Counted from the first letter of the stretch, positions 44,404 to 54,113 are shown. The stretch is 64,000 nt of DNA from Stenotrophomonas lactitubi (GCF_002803515.1 NZ_PHQX01000001.1:3534001-3598000); one strand, 5' to 3'. Numbers and translations: made by a program. Notes: a model not told the origin generated them from the sequence alone.

Positions 44404-44463
44404 AGGAAGGGCAGTGTCGACCAAGGTCGACATCTACCTTTCAAATCAACAGATCAGCCGCAG

Positions 44464-45258
44464 TCAGAACGCCGGCAGCACCGCGCCCTTGTACTTGGTC
44501 TCGATGAAGGTCTTCACCTGCGGGCTGGTCAGCGCCTTGGCCAGCTTCTGCACGCGGGCGTCGTCCTTGTTGTCCGGGCGGGCAACCAGGAAGTTCACGT
44601 ACGGCGAGTCCTTGCTCTCGATCGCCAGCGCGTCCTTGGTCGGGTTGAGGCCGGCATCCAGCGCATAGTTGGTGTTGATCAGGGCCAGATCGACCTGGTC
44701 CAGCACGCGCGGCAGCATGGCCGAATCCAGCTCGCGGAACTTCAGGTTCTTCGGGTTGGACACGATGTCGCGCTGCGTGGCCAGCGCATTGGTCGGGTCC
44801 TTCAGCTCGATCACGCCAGCCTTGTGCAGCAGGATCAGCGCACGGCTGTTGTTGCTCGGGTCGTTGGGGATCACCACATCGGCCCCTTCACGCAGCTCGG
44901 CCAGCGACTTGATCTTGCGCGAGTAAGCACCGAACGGCTCGATGTGCACGCCCACCACCTTGGTCAGGTCGGTCTTGCGATCGCGGTTGTAGGCGTCCAG
45001 GTACGGCTCGGTCTGGAAGTAGTTGGCATCCACCTGCTTCTGCACCAGCTGGTCGTTGGGCTGCACGTAGTCGTTGAACACGCGCACGTCCAGCTCCACG
45101 CCTTCCTGCTTGAGGATCGGCTTGACCACTTCCAGGATCTCGGCGTGCGGCACGGCAGTGGCGGCCACCACCAGCTTCTGCGAAGGCTCGCCGGACTTGC
45201 CGCAGGCGGTCAGTGCCAGCGCAGCGGCGAACAGGGGCAGCAACAGGGTCTTCTTCAT
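44464..45258 (-). CDS. metQ: NlpA/MetQ-family substrate-binding lipoprotein
   Basis: 264 residues. Lipoprotein signal with lipobox LTAC (Cys19), then the NlpA fold: VVAATAVPHAEILE, DYVQPNDQLVQKQVDANYFQ, PNDPSNNSRALILLHKAG and INTNYALDAG, which form the methionine pocket in MetQ. It would deliver D/L-methionine to a MetNI transporter, but metN and metI are not in the window. A WYL regulator gene ends 27 bp upstream on the same strand, and co-transcription is likely. Confidence 0.85.
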   Translation of the reverse strand: MKKTLLLPLFAAALALTACGKSGEPSQKLVVAATAVPHAEILEVVKPILKQEGVELDVRVFNDYVQPNDQLVQKQVDANYFQTEPYLDAYNRDRKTDLTKVVGVHIEPFGAYSRKIKSLAELREGADVVIPNDPSNNSRALILLHKAGVIELKDPTNALATQRDIVSNPKNLKFRELDSAMLPRVLDQVDLALINTNYALDAGLNPTKDALAIESKDSPYVNFLVARPDNKDDARVQKLAKALTSPQVKTFIETKYKGAVLPAF

Positions 45259-45285
45259 GGGCGCAATCGATCTCGGGGGGAGGTG

Positions 45286-46257
45286 TCAGGATTTTTCGTA
45301 GTTGGTCAGGGCCAGTTCCAGCAACGCCTTGGCCTGCTCGCGCAGCATCATCGGCTCGACGATCTCGGCATCGGACCCGTAATGCAACACGTCCATCAAC
45401 AGTTCGCGCGACACGCTGTAAGGCACCTTCAGTTCGTAACGGCCATCGGCGAGGAAGCGGCCCTGCTGCTTGGAGTGCCAGTGCTCATCGGCCACCCAGC
45501 GTGCGGCCTTGGCACTGAACAGGATGGTTGCCCAGCCCTTCGGCGCACCGGAGAAGATGCCGTAGCTGGCGCCCAGCTGCTCGTCCAGCTCGCTGTCGGC
45601 GACATCGCGGGCGGTGCTGTCGATCACCCGCGCCTTGTAGATGCGGTCCACCGCAAAGCTGCGCAGGGCCTCGCGATCATGGTCCCAGCCGTCCAGATAC
45701 CAGTTGTCGCGGTAATGGGTCAGCCGCTGCGGCGATACCGTGCGCTTGGTCGCTTCGTCGGTCGAGCGGGCACGGTATTCAAAGCCCAGCTGCTTGCGCT
45801 CCAGCACTGCCGAGGCCACCGAACGGAAGCTGGCTTCATCGAACTTGCGGCCACGGTGCGGAATCACCCGGACCCGGTCCACCGGCCAGCTGGAAACACC
45901 TGCCTGGGCGGCCAGCAGGCTCTCGATGCGCTGCTGCAGTGGCGCCAGCACCGAAGACAGCACGCCGCCGCCGGTACGGGCCAGCAGGTGCTGCGAGGCC
46001 AGCAGGGCGTGCAGCTCTTCCGAGCTCAGCCACAGCCCGGGCAGCTCGAAGCGGTCGCTCTCGTCGGCCATGTAGCGGAAGCCGGCCTCGCCATCGCCCT
46101 CGATCGGCGCCATCAGCGCATCGCGCAGGAACGCCAGGTCGCGGTAGACGGTGGCCCGGGAGCAACCGAGCTTGTCCTGCAGGGTCGCCACCGTCACCGG
46201 ATAGCGTGCGGACTTGAGCAGACGATGCAGGGCGGTGATGCGTTCGTATCGGTCCAT
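45286..46257 (-). CDS. WYL-domain transcriptional regulator (DeoR/YafY type)
   Basis: 323 residues. N-terminal winged helix (about 1-60, with LQDKLGCSRATVYRDLAFL as recognition part), then a WYL domain (about 140-225) including NWYLDGWDHDREALRSFAVDRI, and a C-terminal WCX segment. WYL domains sense nucleotides or single-stranded nucleic acid, and such proteins regulate metabolism or DNA-damage and defence genes. ATG 46257 begins MDRYERITALH. Upstream of metQ and divergent from a lipoprotein gene. Confidence 0.88.
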   Translation of the reverse strand: MDRYERITALHRLLKSARYPVTVATLQDKLGCSRATVYRDLAFLRDALMAPIEGDGEAGFRYMADESDRFELPGLWLSSEELHALLASQHLLARTGGGVLSSVLAPLQQRIESLLAAQAGVSSWPVDRVRVIPHRGRKFDEASFRSVASAVLERKQLGFEYRARSTDEATKRTVSPQRLTHYRDNWYLDGWDHDREALRSFAVDRIYKARVIDSTARDVADSELDEQLGASYGIFSGAPKGWATILFSAKAARWVADEHWHSKQQGRFLADGRYELKVPYSVSRELLMDVLHYGSDAEIVEPMMLREQAKALLELALTNYEKS

Positions 46258-46338
46258 GCCCCCGATTATGTCCGAGTCTCGGGCGTTGTGGCGGACGATT
46301 GGGCTATCGTGGGCGCCCCCTGCCCTGCGGAGCGCCCG

Positions 46339-46941
46339 ATGCGCCGGTTGTCTGTCCTGCCCCTGCTGGCCTGCCTGCTGCTGGCCGCCTGCGACCGCGC
46401 ACCGGCGCCCACCGATGCTGCAACGCCCGTCCCCGCTGCCGATCCGGCACAGGCGGTGCTGTCTGCCAGCCAAAGGTTTGCTGCCCTGCGCAGCTTCCAC
46501 GCCGAGCTGGAGGTGCTGGGCGCGCAGCAGCCGGTGCGTACCGCGATGGACTTCGTCGCCCCGGATCGCTTCCGGGTGCAGACCCCTGCCGGACCGCAGG
46601 TGATCATCGGCGACACCATGTTCCTGCAGGCCGACGATGCGATCCGCCAGGTGCCGACCCCACCGGGGTTGCTGGAGCAATGGCGCAGCCCGCTGCCCGC
46701 CGATATCCCCGCCCAGGCCCTGCAGGCCGAAGACCTGGGCGAGCAGACGCTGGATGGGGTCAGCACGCGCCACTACCGCCTGCGCGGCGCCACCGCCGGT
46801 GAAGGCCTGGAGTACTGGGTGGATGCGCAGGGCCTGCCACGGCAGATCGTGCGCAGTGGCCACAACAACGGCAAACCGTTCCAGCTGCGGCTGCGCTACT
46901 CGCGCTTCAACGATCCGGCCCTGCAGGTCGATCTGCCCTGA
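46339..46941 (+). CDS. LolA-like outer membrane lipoprotein (putative)
   Basis: 200 residues. Lipoprotein signal with lipobox LAAC (Cys19) and a Pro/Ala-rich linker. The mature part has the half-barrel pattern of LolA/LolB-like proteins: FAALRSFHAELEVLG, MDFVAPDRFRVQTPAGPQVI, DGVSTRHYRL and LEYWVDAQGLPRQIV. Such proteins bind lipids or lipid-linked cargo; function here is inferred from fold only. Divergent from the WYL regulator gene, with an 81-bp shared promoter region. Confidence 0.72.
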   Translation: MRRLSVLPLLACLLLAACDRAPAPTDAATPVPAADPAQAVLSASQRFAALRSFHAELEVLGAQQPVRTAMDFVAPDRFRVQTPAGPQVIIGDTMFLQADDAIRQVPTPPGLLEQWRSPLPADIPAQALQAEDLGEQTLDGVSTRHYRLRGATAGEGLEYWVDAQGLPRQIVRSGHNNGKPFQLRLRYSRFNDPALQVDLP

Positions 46942-47048
46942 ATGGGGCGCACCGGCAACGCCTGCTGAAGCAGGCGGGACGGGCGATTCGGACGGTCATC
47001 ACGCTTCCAGTATCATCACCGGCTGCCAATCGCTTCGGAGAAGCCTCG

Positions 47049-47825
47049 ATGTCCCTGCGCGTGTCCCTGCTGGTCCCCTTGCTGCTCTGCGCCCCGCTGG
47101 CGTATGCGCAGGATGCCTCCGAACTGGCGGCGATGTCCTCGCCGTGGAGTGGCAGTGGTGGCGAACTCGGCTTCGCGTCGGCCCGTGGCAACAGCAGCAC
47201 CGAGAGCTTCAACGGCCGCCTGCGCCTGCGCTATACCGATGGCGACTGGGTGCACAGCATGGACCTGTTCGGTCTGCGCTCCAGCTCCAAGGTGATCGAG
47301 ACCAGCGACGACGGCACCACCACCCGCCGCAACAACACCACCGCCAACCGCTACACCGGCAGTGCTGGCAGCGCGCTGCAGCTGGGCGAACATCGCCAGC
47401 TGACCGCCACGGTACGTACCGAGCGTGATGATTTCGCCACCTACGATCGGCAGAGCTCGTTCGGTCTGGGTTACGGCACCCGGTTGTGGAACACCGAGCG
47501 CTTCTCGTTCGACGCGCAGATCGGCCCCGGTGTGCGCCGCACCCACAGCACCGAGGACGACCGCACCCGCACCGGCCTGATCGGTCGTGGCCTGTTCGAC
47601 CTGAAGTACTCGCTGACCGACAACACCGACCTGATCAACACCCTGCTGGTCGAATCGGGTTCATACAACACCTTCGGCCAGAACGATTTCGGTGTCTCGG
47701 TGAGCATGAACGAGCACCTGGCGCTGAAGGCCGGCTGGCAGGCGCGTTACAACAGCGACGTCGCCGTGGACAAGCGCAAGACCGATACGCTGACCACGAT
47801 GAACGTGGTCTACAAGTTCAAGTAA
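47049..47825 (+). CDS. DUF481-family outer membrane protein (YdiY-like)
   Basis: 258 residues. Signal peptide (cleavage near AYAQD), then a barrel with strands such as GELGFASARGNSSTESFNGRL, the DUF481 start motif, and a C-terminus NVVYKFK. Members are acid-induced or salt-stress surface proteins of unknown activity. A strong terminator follows at once. Confidence 0.85.
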   Translation: MSLRVSLLVPLLLCAPLAYAQDASELAAMSSPWSGSGGELGFASARGNSSTESFNGRLRLRYTDGDWVHSMDLFGLRSSSKVIETSDDGTTTRRNNTTANRYTGSAGSALQLGEHRQLTATVRTERDDFATYDRQSSFGLGYGTRLWNTERFSFDAQIGPGVRRTHSTEDDRTRTGLIGRGLFDLKYSLTDNTDLINTLLVESGSYNTFGQNDFGVSVSMNEHLALKAGWQARYNSDVAVDKRKTDTLTTMNVVYKFK

Positions 47826-47828
47826 GCG

Positions 47829-47858
47829 AAACGGGCGCCAGGCGCCCGTTTTCTTTTC
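47829..47858 (+). terminator. Intrinsic terminator of the DUF481 gene
   Basis: AAACGGGCGC / GCGCCCGTTT stem (47829-47851) followed by TTCTTTT. Confidence 0.88.
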
Positions 47859-47860
47859 CG

Positions 47861-47884
47861 GTAGGTGCCCACCTTGGTGGGCAC
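47861..47884. repeat. Single GTAG palindrome (GTGCCCACC type)
   Basis: GTAG followed by GTGCCCACC-TT-GGTGGGCAC, a third sequence variant of the SMAG-like design, 13 bp before the hemC stop. It may act as a terminator for hemC on the minus strand. Confidence 0.7.
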
Positions 47885-47896
47885 GATCCAGCGAAC

Positions 47897-48808
47897 TCAG
47901 ACGTTCAGCAGCTCGCCGGCACCCGCCTCCAGCAGCATCTTCGCCACGCGCTGGCCCAGCGCTTCCGGGTCACTGGCCGGGCCCACGGCGTCGGCACGCA
48001 CCGCGCGGCCGTCACTGGCACTGCCGACCAGACCCTGCAGGTGCAGATCCTGCCCCTGCCACTGCGCGATCGCCGCCACCGGCACATGGCAGCTGCCGTG
48101 CAGCGCGCGGTTCATGGCCCGCTCCGCTTCCACACAGGCGCGCGTGGCGGCGTCATCCAGGCCTGCAAACAGCGCCATCAGCGCGGCGTTGCCGCCATCG
48201 CACTCCACCGCCACCGCGCCCTGCGCCGGTGCCGGCAACCACTGCGGCGGCTGCAGGCGGGCGACGATGCGCCCCCCCAGGCCCAACCGCTCCAGCCCAG
48301 CCACGGCCAGCACGATGGCGTCGTAGCCACCGTTGTCGAGCTTGGCCAGGCGGGTGTTGACGTTGCCGCGCAGGTCCAGCAGTTCCAGGTCCGGGCGCAG
48401 CGCGCGCAGCTGGGCCTGGCGGCGCAGTGACGAGGTACCGACGCGCGCACCGATCGGCAGCGCATCCAACGATGCGTACAGGTTGGAGACAAAGCCGTCT
48501 GCCGGATCGTGCCGGGTGAGCATCGCCGGCAGCGCGAACGGCGCATCCAGTTCCATCGGCACGTCTTTCAGCGAATGCACCGCGCAATCGGCCTCGCCCC
48601 GCAGCATGGCCAGTTCCAGTTCCTTGAGGAACAGGCCCTTGCCACCGATGGCTGCCAGCGAGCGATCAAGCACTTCATCGCCGCGGGTGCTCATCGGCAC
48701 CAGTTCCACGTGCAGATCGGGATGTGCCTGGCGCAGGCGGTCGGCGACGTGTTCGCTCTGCCAAAGGGCGAGCGGGCTCTTGCGGGTGGCGATGCGGACG
48801 GTTTCCAT
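47897..48808 (-). CDS. hemC: Porphobilinogen deaminase (hydroxymethylbilane synthase)
   Basis: 303 residues. Polymerises four porphobilinogens to hydroxymethylbilane in haem synthesis. Domain 1 starts [13 protein letters not shown], followed by the catalytic [19 protein letters not shown] belongs to the dipyrromethane-contact region, and the cofactor-bearing Cys is in [11 protein letters not shown] 48808 is in the usual place ([11 protein letters not shown]). hemD does not follow. Confidence 0.96.
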   Translation of the reverse strand: METVRIATRKSPLALWQSEHVADRLRQAHPDLHVELVPMSTRGDEVLDRSLAAIGGKGLFLKELELAMLRGEADCAVHSLKDVPMELDAPFALPAMLTRHDPADGFVSNLYASLDALPIGARVGTSSLRRQAQLRALRPDLELLDLRGNVNTRLAKLDNGGYDAIVLAVAGLERLGLGGRIVARLQPPQWLPAPAQGAVAVECDGGNAALMALFAGLDDAATRACVEAERAMNRALHGSCHVPVAAIAQWQGQDLHLQGLVGSASDGRAVRADAVGPASDPEALGQRVAKMLLEAGAGELLNV

Positions 48809-48894
48809 CCGGTCATTATCGCGCCTATCGGCGGGATACGGCCAACGGCGGAGCCCCTCGTGGCTTGTGTGGTCGTGCAAGCAACAGCCGTGCT

Positions 48895-49264
48895 TGGCCG
48901 GGCGGGGTGGGTGCGCGGGGGACGCCGTAAACCCATCCCTGGGGGCTTGGCCGCGGCATCCATGCCGCGGACACCCCCGCGCACCCACCCCGCCCGGCCA
49001 CTGACAGTTTCCGTGTGCGTCAGCCACGGAAGATCAAAAGAAAAGCAGAGCAAAAGCGGGTCGCTTCGCTCGGAGCCGAGCGTAGCTCGGCACTACATTT
49101 TTCTCCCCACCCGATAACAACAATGCCTTTGCCGTCCGACGCAGTGGACCGCGAGAGGGTTGGGCCGGGGTGGGGTGGCGGGACCGTTGGCGCCATGGAT
49201 GGCGCCATCGAGCCCCCATGGATGGGTTTACGGCGTGTCCCGCCACCCCACCCCGGCCCAACCC
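48895..49264. repeat. Two opposed hairpins sharing a 52-base core with covarying stems
   Basis: Occupies most of the 541-bp gap 48809-49349. Hairpin 1 has perfect 27-bp arms (48895-48921, 48974-49000); hairpin 2 has perfect 28-bp arms (49157-49184, 49237-49264) of unrelated sequence. The 52-base loops (48922-48973, 49185-49236) are inverted relatives: both contain ACGCCGTAAACCCATCC then TGGGGGCT, and a small inner hairpin whose ATCCAT loop is constant while its stem changes from CCGCGGC/GCCGCGG to TGGCGCC/GGCGCCA. The stretch 49001-49156 between them has no clear gene. Confidence 0.85.
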
Positions 49265-49349
49265 AGCACGTAGAAACACCGAGCCATGACCCGCTGTTGC
49301 TGTTGCTGTTGCTGTCGAAGCAGTCGCGGCCGCAGGCCGCGCGGAACAC

Positions 49350-50078
49350 TCACAGATGCCGCAATTCCTGCTTCAACGTCGCCACGCAGCGCCGACTCAC
49401 TTCCAGCGGCTGCTTGCCATGCCGCAGCACCGCCTGCACCTGGCCTCCGCTGCCACGCCGCAGTTCCACCAGCTCATGGCGCGCCACCAGGCAGTTGCGA
49501 TGGATGCGCACGAAGCGGCTGGCGAACTCTTCCTCCAGCGACTTCAACGATTCCTCGATCAGGTCCTCGCCACGTGCGTGATGCACCACCACGTACTTTT
49601 CTTCGGCCTGCAGGTAGTGGATGTCGTCCAGCGGAATCAATCGCAGGCTGCCACGCAGGCGGGCACACAGCATGCTGCGGGCCTGGCCGCCAGTGTGCTG
49701 GGGCTGGCCGTCACGGCCGGCAAGGAAAGTGCGGGCGCGGGCGATCGCCGCCGCCAGCCGCTCGGCGCGCACCGGCTTCATCAGGTAATCGATGGCCGCA
49801 GCCTCGAACGCCGACAGCGCGTGCGCATCGTAGGCGGTGCAGAACACCACGGCCGGCCTCGGCTCGAAACTGGCCAGATGGCGGGCCGCTTCCAGCCCGT
49901 CCAGGCCGGGCATGGCGATGTCCAGCAGGACCAGGTCCGGCTGCAGTTCGGCGCACGCGTGCAGGGCCTGCTCGCCGTTGCCGGCCTCGGCCACTACGTC
50001 CACCCCTTCCTGCGCGGCCAACAGGCTGCGCAGGCGCTCGCGCGCCAGCGGTTCGTCATCGGCGATGACTACCCTCAC
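49350..50078 (-). CDS. algR: LytTR response regulator (AlgR type)
   Basis: 242 residues. Receiver (about 1-120) with ADDEP near the start, phospho-acceptor Asp in VLLDIAMPG, and Lys in LMKPVRAE; LytTR DNA-binding domain (about 140-240) with IHYLQAEEKYVVVHH and FVRIHRNCLVARHEL. Third gene of an esterase-kinase-regulator run, 10 bp after the kinase. In Pseudomonas and Xanthomonas AlgR controls exopolysaccharide, pili and virulence. The symbol rests on the algZ neighbour. Confidence 0.85.
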   Translation of the reverse strand: MRVVIADDEPLARERLRSLLAAQEGVDVVAEAGNGEQALHACAELQPDLVLLDIAMPGLDGLEAARHLASFEPRPAVVFCTAYDAHALSAFEAAAIDYLMKPVRAERLAAAIARARTFLAGRDGQPQHTGGQARSMLCARLRGSLRLIPLDDIHYLQAEEKYVVVHHARGEDLIEESLKSLEEEFASRFVRIHRNCLVARHELVELRRGSGGQVQAVLRHGKQPLEVSRRCVATLKQELRHL

Positions 50079-50088
50079 GATCGTCCCC

Positions 50089-51132
50089 TCACTGGATCGG
50101 CACTGTCACCTGGCAGGCATAGTAGCCCTCGCTCCAGCCAGCCGTCATCCGCGCGGCGCGGCCGAAGCGCCAGGTCAGGCGGTGGCCGATGCTGTGCTGG
50201 GCATGGCCCGCTCCCTGCGCCAGGGCCAGCCCGGGCACCTGCGGATCGGGCGCGGGATTGCGTACGCGGATCTGCAGCTCGCTGCCCACACAGGCCAGAT
50301 GCAGCTCGATGGTGCCGCCTTCGGGCAGGCGCGAGATGCCATGCAGCACCGCGTTTTCCACCAGCGGCTGCAGCACCAGCCGCGGCATCGGCAGATCCCA
50401 GGGCAGGGGTTCATCGCGCTGCCAGTGCACCCGCAGGCGATCGCCCAGACGCAGCGATTCAATCGACAGATAGCGCTCGGCCAGTTCGCACTCATCGCGC
50501 AGGGTCGAATCGCCCTCGCCCGCCCCCAGCGCGGCGCGGAACAGATCGGACAGGTCGAGCACGGCACGCTCGGCCACCGCCGGGTCGCGATGCAGCAGGC
50601 TGGCGATCAGGTTCATGCTGTTGAACAGGAAGTGCGGGCGGATGCGGGCCTGCAGGGCGTCCGCCTGCGCGCGGGCATTGGCCTGCACCTGCGCCGCCCA
50701 GCGGTCGCTGACATAGAAGTAGCGCAGCGCCAATGCGGTGATCAGTGCCGTGGTGGCCGCGCTGCCCAGGGTGAAGCGCCAGAAGCCGATACCGCGCGCG
50801 AAGTTGTCGCCCAGCACGGCATACAGGGCATGGATGATGCCCGCACACAGGATGGCGATCAGCGCGGCCAGGCCGACAGCGGCGACCGCACCCAGCATTT
50901 CCGGCAGCTTCGACAGCGCCTGCCGCAGCAGGCACAGGCTGGCGGTGACCGCCAGCGCCAGCCACAGTGCGAAGCCGCTGGCCGAGGCCAGTTCACCCAT
51001 CGTCCAATGCCGGCTGCCATCGGGCGCCAGCGCCAGCACCACCACCACCAGTTCGGCCAGGCCGAGCATGGCTGCCAACCGCGGCAGGCGGCACAGTTCC
51101 GGCATCCACGGGGTGGCAGCGCTCGCGGCCAT
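50089..51132 (-). CDS. algZ: LytS-family sensor histidine kinase (AlgZ type)
   Basis: 347 residues. Four or so N-terminal membrane helices (about 25-145) with short loops, then the His_kinase domain with phospho-His in RPHFLFNSMNLIASLL and a HATPase domain with LVLQPLVENAVLHG. Lacks some classical ATP-lid features, as in other AlgZ/FimS proteins. Starts three bases after the esterase stop and is followed by algR. Confidence 0.85.
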   Translation of the reverse strand: MAASAATPWMPELCRLPRLAAMLGLAELVVVVLALAPDGSRHWTMGELASASGFALWLALAVTASLCLLRQALSKLPEMLGAVAAVGLAALIAILCAGIIHALYAVLGDNFARGIGFWRFTLGSAATTALITALALRYFYVSDRWAAQVQANARAQADALQARIRPHFLFNSMNLIASLLHRDPAVAERAVLDLSDLFRAALGAGEGDSTLRDECELAERYLSIESLRLGDRLRVHWQRDEPLPWDLPMPRLVLQPLVENAVLHGISRLPEGGTIELHLACVGSELQIRVRNPAPDPQVPGLALAQGAGHAQHSIGHRLTWRFGRAARMTAGWSEGYYACQVTVPIQ

Positions 51133-51135
51133 GAC

Positions 51136-51795
51136 TCAGGCGACGCCCAGGCGTGCCTGCAGCCAGTCGCCCAGCGCGTCGATTTCCTCGGCGCAGACCT
51201 GGTGGGCCATCGGGTAGCTGTGCCACTGCACGTCCAGCCCAAGCGCGCGCAGCTTCTCGGCGCTGTGCGCGGCCACTGCCTGCGGGATCACCGGATCGCT
51301 GCTGCCGTGGGCCATGAACACCGGCACGTCCACTGCGCCATCGACGCGCGACGCGCTTTCGGCATCCGGCAGATAGGTCGACAGTGCGATCAGGCCGGCC
51401 AACGGTGCAGTGCGTGCCAGCGCGGCACTGAGGATCACCGCCCCGCCCTGCGAGAAACCGGCCAGGAAGATGTGATCGGCGGCGACGCCGCGTTCGATCT
51501 CGCGGGCGATCAGGGCATCCAGCTGCACCACCGACTCCTGCACGCCGGTCATGTCGGCGCGCGAGCGGAAGTCCATGCCGACGATGTCGTACCAGCCGCG
51601 CATCGGCACGCCGTTGTTGATCGTGATCGGCCGCACCGGTGCGTGCGGGAACACGAAGCGCAGCGCCGGCCAGTGCGGGCGCACCAGTTCGGGCACGATC
51701 GGCGCGAAATCATGGCCGTCGGCACCGAGGCCGTGCAGCCAGATCACCGACCACTGCGGCGAGGCGCCGGTTTCCTGTTCCACCGTTTGCAGCAT
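51136..51795 (-). CDS. Carboxylesterase/phospholipase-like alpha/beta hydrolase
   Basis: 219 residues. Closely matches small bacterial carboxylesterases such as P. fluorescens EstB: oxyanion-loop region VIWLHGLGADGHDF, nucleophile Ser in AGFSQGGAV, Asp in GSSDPVIP and His in MAHQVCAEE. No signal peptide, so cytoplasmic. Start ATG 51795. First gene of a tight operon with algZ-algR; the link between esterase and two-component system is unexplained. Confidence 0.88.
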   Translation of the reverse strand: MLQTVEQETGASPQWSVIWLHGLGADGHDFAPIVPELVRPHWPALRFVFPHAPVRPITINNGVPMRGWYDIVGMDFRSRADMTGVQESVVQLDALIAREIERGVAADHIFLAGFSQGGAVILSAALARTAPLAGLIALSTYLPDAESASRVDGAVDVPVFMAHGSSDPVIPQAVAAHSAEKLRALGLDVQWHSYPMAHQVCAEEIDALGDWLQARLGVA

Positions 51796-51845
51796 GTTGC
51801 GGCTCCTGTACGTTCGAGCCGCATTATGCCGCTGGCACGGTGCGA

Positions 51846-53771
51846 TCAGTACAGCGGCGGTTGCTCGGCCGCTTCCCGGCGCAGCTGTGCGGCGCGCACC
51901 AGCACCGGCGGCGGGATGTTCTCTTCGGGGATGTCGAGCAGGCCGAGACGATGCAGGAAGGCACCCGGCCCGCGCAGCGAGGTCAGTGCCACCACCGGCA
52001 CCGCCAGCACCATGCCGATCACCACCGGCGCCATCCAGGCCGCCAGCGAGGGCGACACCGCCCACGCCAGCACGCCCATGAAGGCGCCAAACACGCCCAG
52101 GCCGCCGTAGCCGCGCACCAGCGAAATCCACGAGATGCCACCGTCATCGCGCTGCTGGGCATCCCAGCCCGAGTCACGCCCGGACAGCACCTCGGCCACG
52201 CCGCGAGACTGCACGTACATCACCACCGGCGCCATCAGTGCGGCCAGCACGGTTTCCACCAGCATCGACAGGAATGCGCGGATCGCGCCACCGCAGCCAC
52301 GGCGTTCGACCGGGTCGAGCAGCATTGCCAGGTATCCCAGCACCTTGGGCATCAGCAGTACCGCCATGGTGGCGGCGAACAGGCGCACCACCTGTTCTTC
52401 ATCCTGCGCGCGCCAGTACACGCTGGGCGACAGGTGCAGCAGCGCATTGAAATCGATGCCTTCCTGGAACAACGGGATGGCGATGCCGATCAGCATCAGC
52501 ATCGCCCACATCGGTGCGGTGAAGTAATGGCCGATGCCGATCAGCATGTGTACGCGGCTGATCCAGTGCAGGCCACGGCTGCCCACCACCTTGCCGTGCT
52601 GCAGGTTGCCCTGGCACCAGCGGCGATCGCGCACCAGCAGGTCGGTCAGCGTCGGCGGGCCTTCCTCGTAGCTGCCGCCCAGGTAGGGAACCATGTGTGC
52701 AGCCCAGCCACCACGGCGCATCAGCGCTGCTTCCACGAAATCATGGCTGAGCACGTGGCCGCCGAACGGCTTGCGCCCCGGCAGTTCCGGCAGGCCGGCG
52801 TGGTCGGCGAAGGCACGGGTGCGGATGATCGCGTTGTGCCCCCAGTAATTGCTTTCGGCACCGTGCCACCAGGCCACGCCACGGGCGATCACCGGGCCGT
52901 ACACGCGCCCGCCGAACTGCTGCATGCGCGAGAACAGAGTGCGGCCGCCGATCACCGACGGCAGGGTCTGGATCAGGCCGACGTCGGCGTTGTGCTCCAT
53001 GCCGGCCACCAGGCGCACGATGCTGTCACCGGTCATCAGGCTGTCGGCATCCAGGATCAGCATCTGCGGGTAGGCACCGCCGAAGCGGCGTACCCAGTCG
53101 GCGATATTGCCGGCCTTGCGCGCGCTGTTGTCACCACGGCGGCGATAGAACAGCCGCGCCTGGCCATCGGGCACCAGCTCGCGCAGCTCGGCGAACACCT
53201 GCTCTTCGGCACGCGCGATGTCCTCGCGACGGGTATCGCTGAGCACGAAGAAATCGAAACGCTGCAGCTGGCCGGTGGCCGCCACCGATTCGTAGATCGC
53301 GCGCAGGCCGGCCAGCAGCCGGCGCGGGTCTTCGTTGTAGGTGGGCATCAGCAGCGCGGTGCGGCTGTGCACGGTCGGCAACGGCTTGTCCGGATCGATG
53401 CCCAGGCGGTAGCCCCGGTCGAACACGGCCGTCAGGAAGCCGGCCACGGCACTGGCAAAGGACAACGCGATCCACGCGAACAGGCCGACGAACAGCACCA
53501 GCAGGCAGGCCTCCAGCACGCTGATGCCGTTGCCGGACAGCACCCGCCACATCATCCGGGTGGCCACGGCGGTCATCGCCACCGTGCCGCCGAGGATGTA
53601 CAGGCGACGCAGCCCGATCATGCGCGGCGAGGTGCGATGGCGCCGGACTTTCAGCGCGCCTTCGCGCAGCGTCTGTTCGGGCATCACCAGCGGTGCTTCG
53701 GCCGGCAGCAGGGCCCAGCCCGCGTCAGGACCGGCCGTGACCGGTTCCGCGTCGATGGTTTCACTCCCCAT
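51846..53771 (-). CDS. opgH: Osmoregulated periplasmic glucan glucosyltransferase
   Basis: 641 residues. Inner membrane family 2 glucosyltransferase that builds and exports the beta-1,2-glucan backbone from UDP-glucose. About two N-terminal helices (57-75, 88-115), the cytoplasmic GT domain with LMPTYNEDP (142-150), the DAD triplet (241-243), SHDFVEAA and RDRRWCQGN, then five to six C-terminal helices. Shorter than E. coli OpgH (847), mainly at the N-terminus. opgG is not adjacent. Confidence 0.93.
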   Translation of the reverse strand: MGSETIDAEPVTAGPDAGWALLPAEAPLVMPEQTLREGALKVRRHRTSPRMIGLRRLYILGGTVAMTAVATRMMWRVLSGNGISVLEACLLVLFVGLFAWIALSFASAVAGFLTAVFDRGYRLGIDPDKPLPTVHSRTALLMPTYNEDPRRLLAGLRAIYESVAATGQLQRFDFFVLSDTRREDIARAEEQVFAELRELVPDGQARLFYRRRGDNSARKAGNIADWVRRFGGAYPQMLILDADSLMTGDSIVRLVAGMEHNADVGLIQTLPSVIGGRTLFSRMQQFGGRVYGPVIARGVAWWHGAESNYWGHNAIIRTRAFADHAGLPELPGRKPFGGHVLSHDFVEAALMRRGGWAAHMVPYLGGSYEEGPPTLTDLLVRDRRWCQGNLQHGKVVGSRGLHWISRVHMLIGIGHYFTAPMWAMLMLIGIAIPLFQEGIDFNALLHLSPSVYWRAQDEEQVVRLFAATMAVLLMPKVLGYLAMLLDPVERRGCGGAIRAFLSMLVETVLAALMAPVVMYVQSRGVAEVLSGRDSGWDAQQRDDGGISWISLVRGYGGLGVFGAFMGVLAWAVSPSLAAWMAPVVIGMVLAVPVVALTSLRGPGAFLHRLGLLDIPEENIPPPVLVRAAQLRREAAEQPPLY

Positions 53772-54094
53772 GGCCGCCTACTCCCTGCAGGCCGCAGGAC
53801 CGGCCGTCCCGGCCAGGCTGCATGCACCAAGGTTCCTGGCACGCATTCCCGGCGTCCGCACTTGTCCTGTCTGCCACGGCGTCATGCCGCGCAGTCGATG
53901 TCTGTCACTACCGGAACCCACACGATCTCCAACGGGGCGGAATCGAAAAATGCGGCTCAGTCTATGGCCCCGAATGTAAGCCGGGTGCGAAGGTCTACGC
54001 CGGGAAATCTCCCCATTCAGCAATCAGCAGGCGAACCGCGGCACGCGGCCAGGGAATGTCCATTCATCCCGAAAAGTACTGGATCGTAACAAAC

Positions 54095-54113
54095 GAGAAC
54101 GGTTATCATTCCG
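54095..54113. promoter_or_regulatory. Fur-box-like site upstream of TonB-dependent receptor
   Basis: GAGAACGGTTATCATTCCG matches 13 of 19 positions of the Fur consensus GATAATGATWATCATTATC, including a continuous TWATCATT core. It lies in an AT-rich island 153 bp before the receptor ATG. The rest of the 494-bp gap 53772-54265 holds no gene; it must also contain the opgH promoter, which was not identified. Confidence 0.55.

Noticed and set aside
48895..49264. CRISPR-like repeat arrangement
   Set aside because: Only two inverted copies, no regular spacers and no cas genes.
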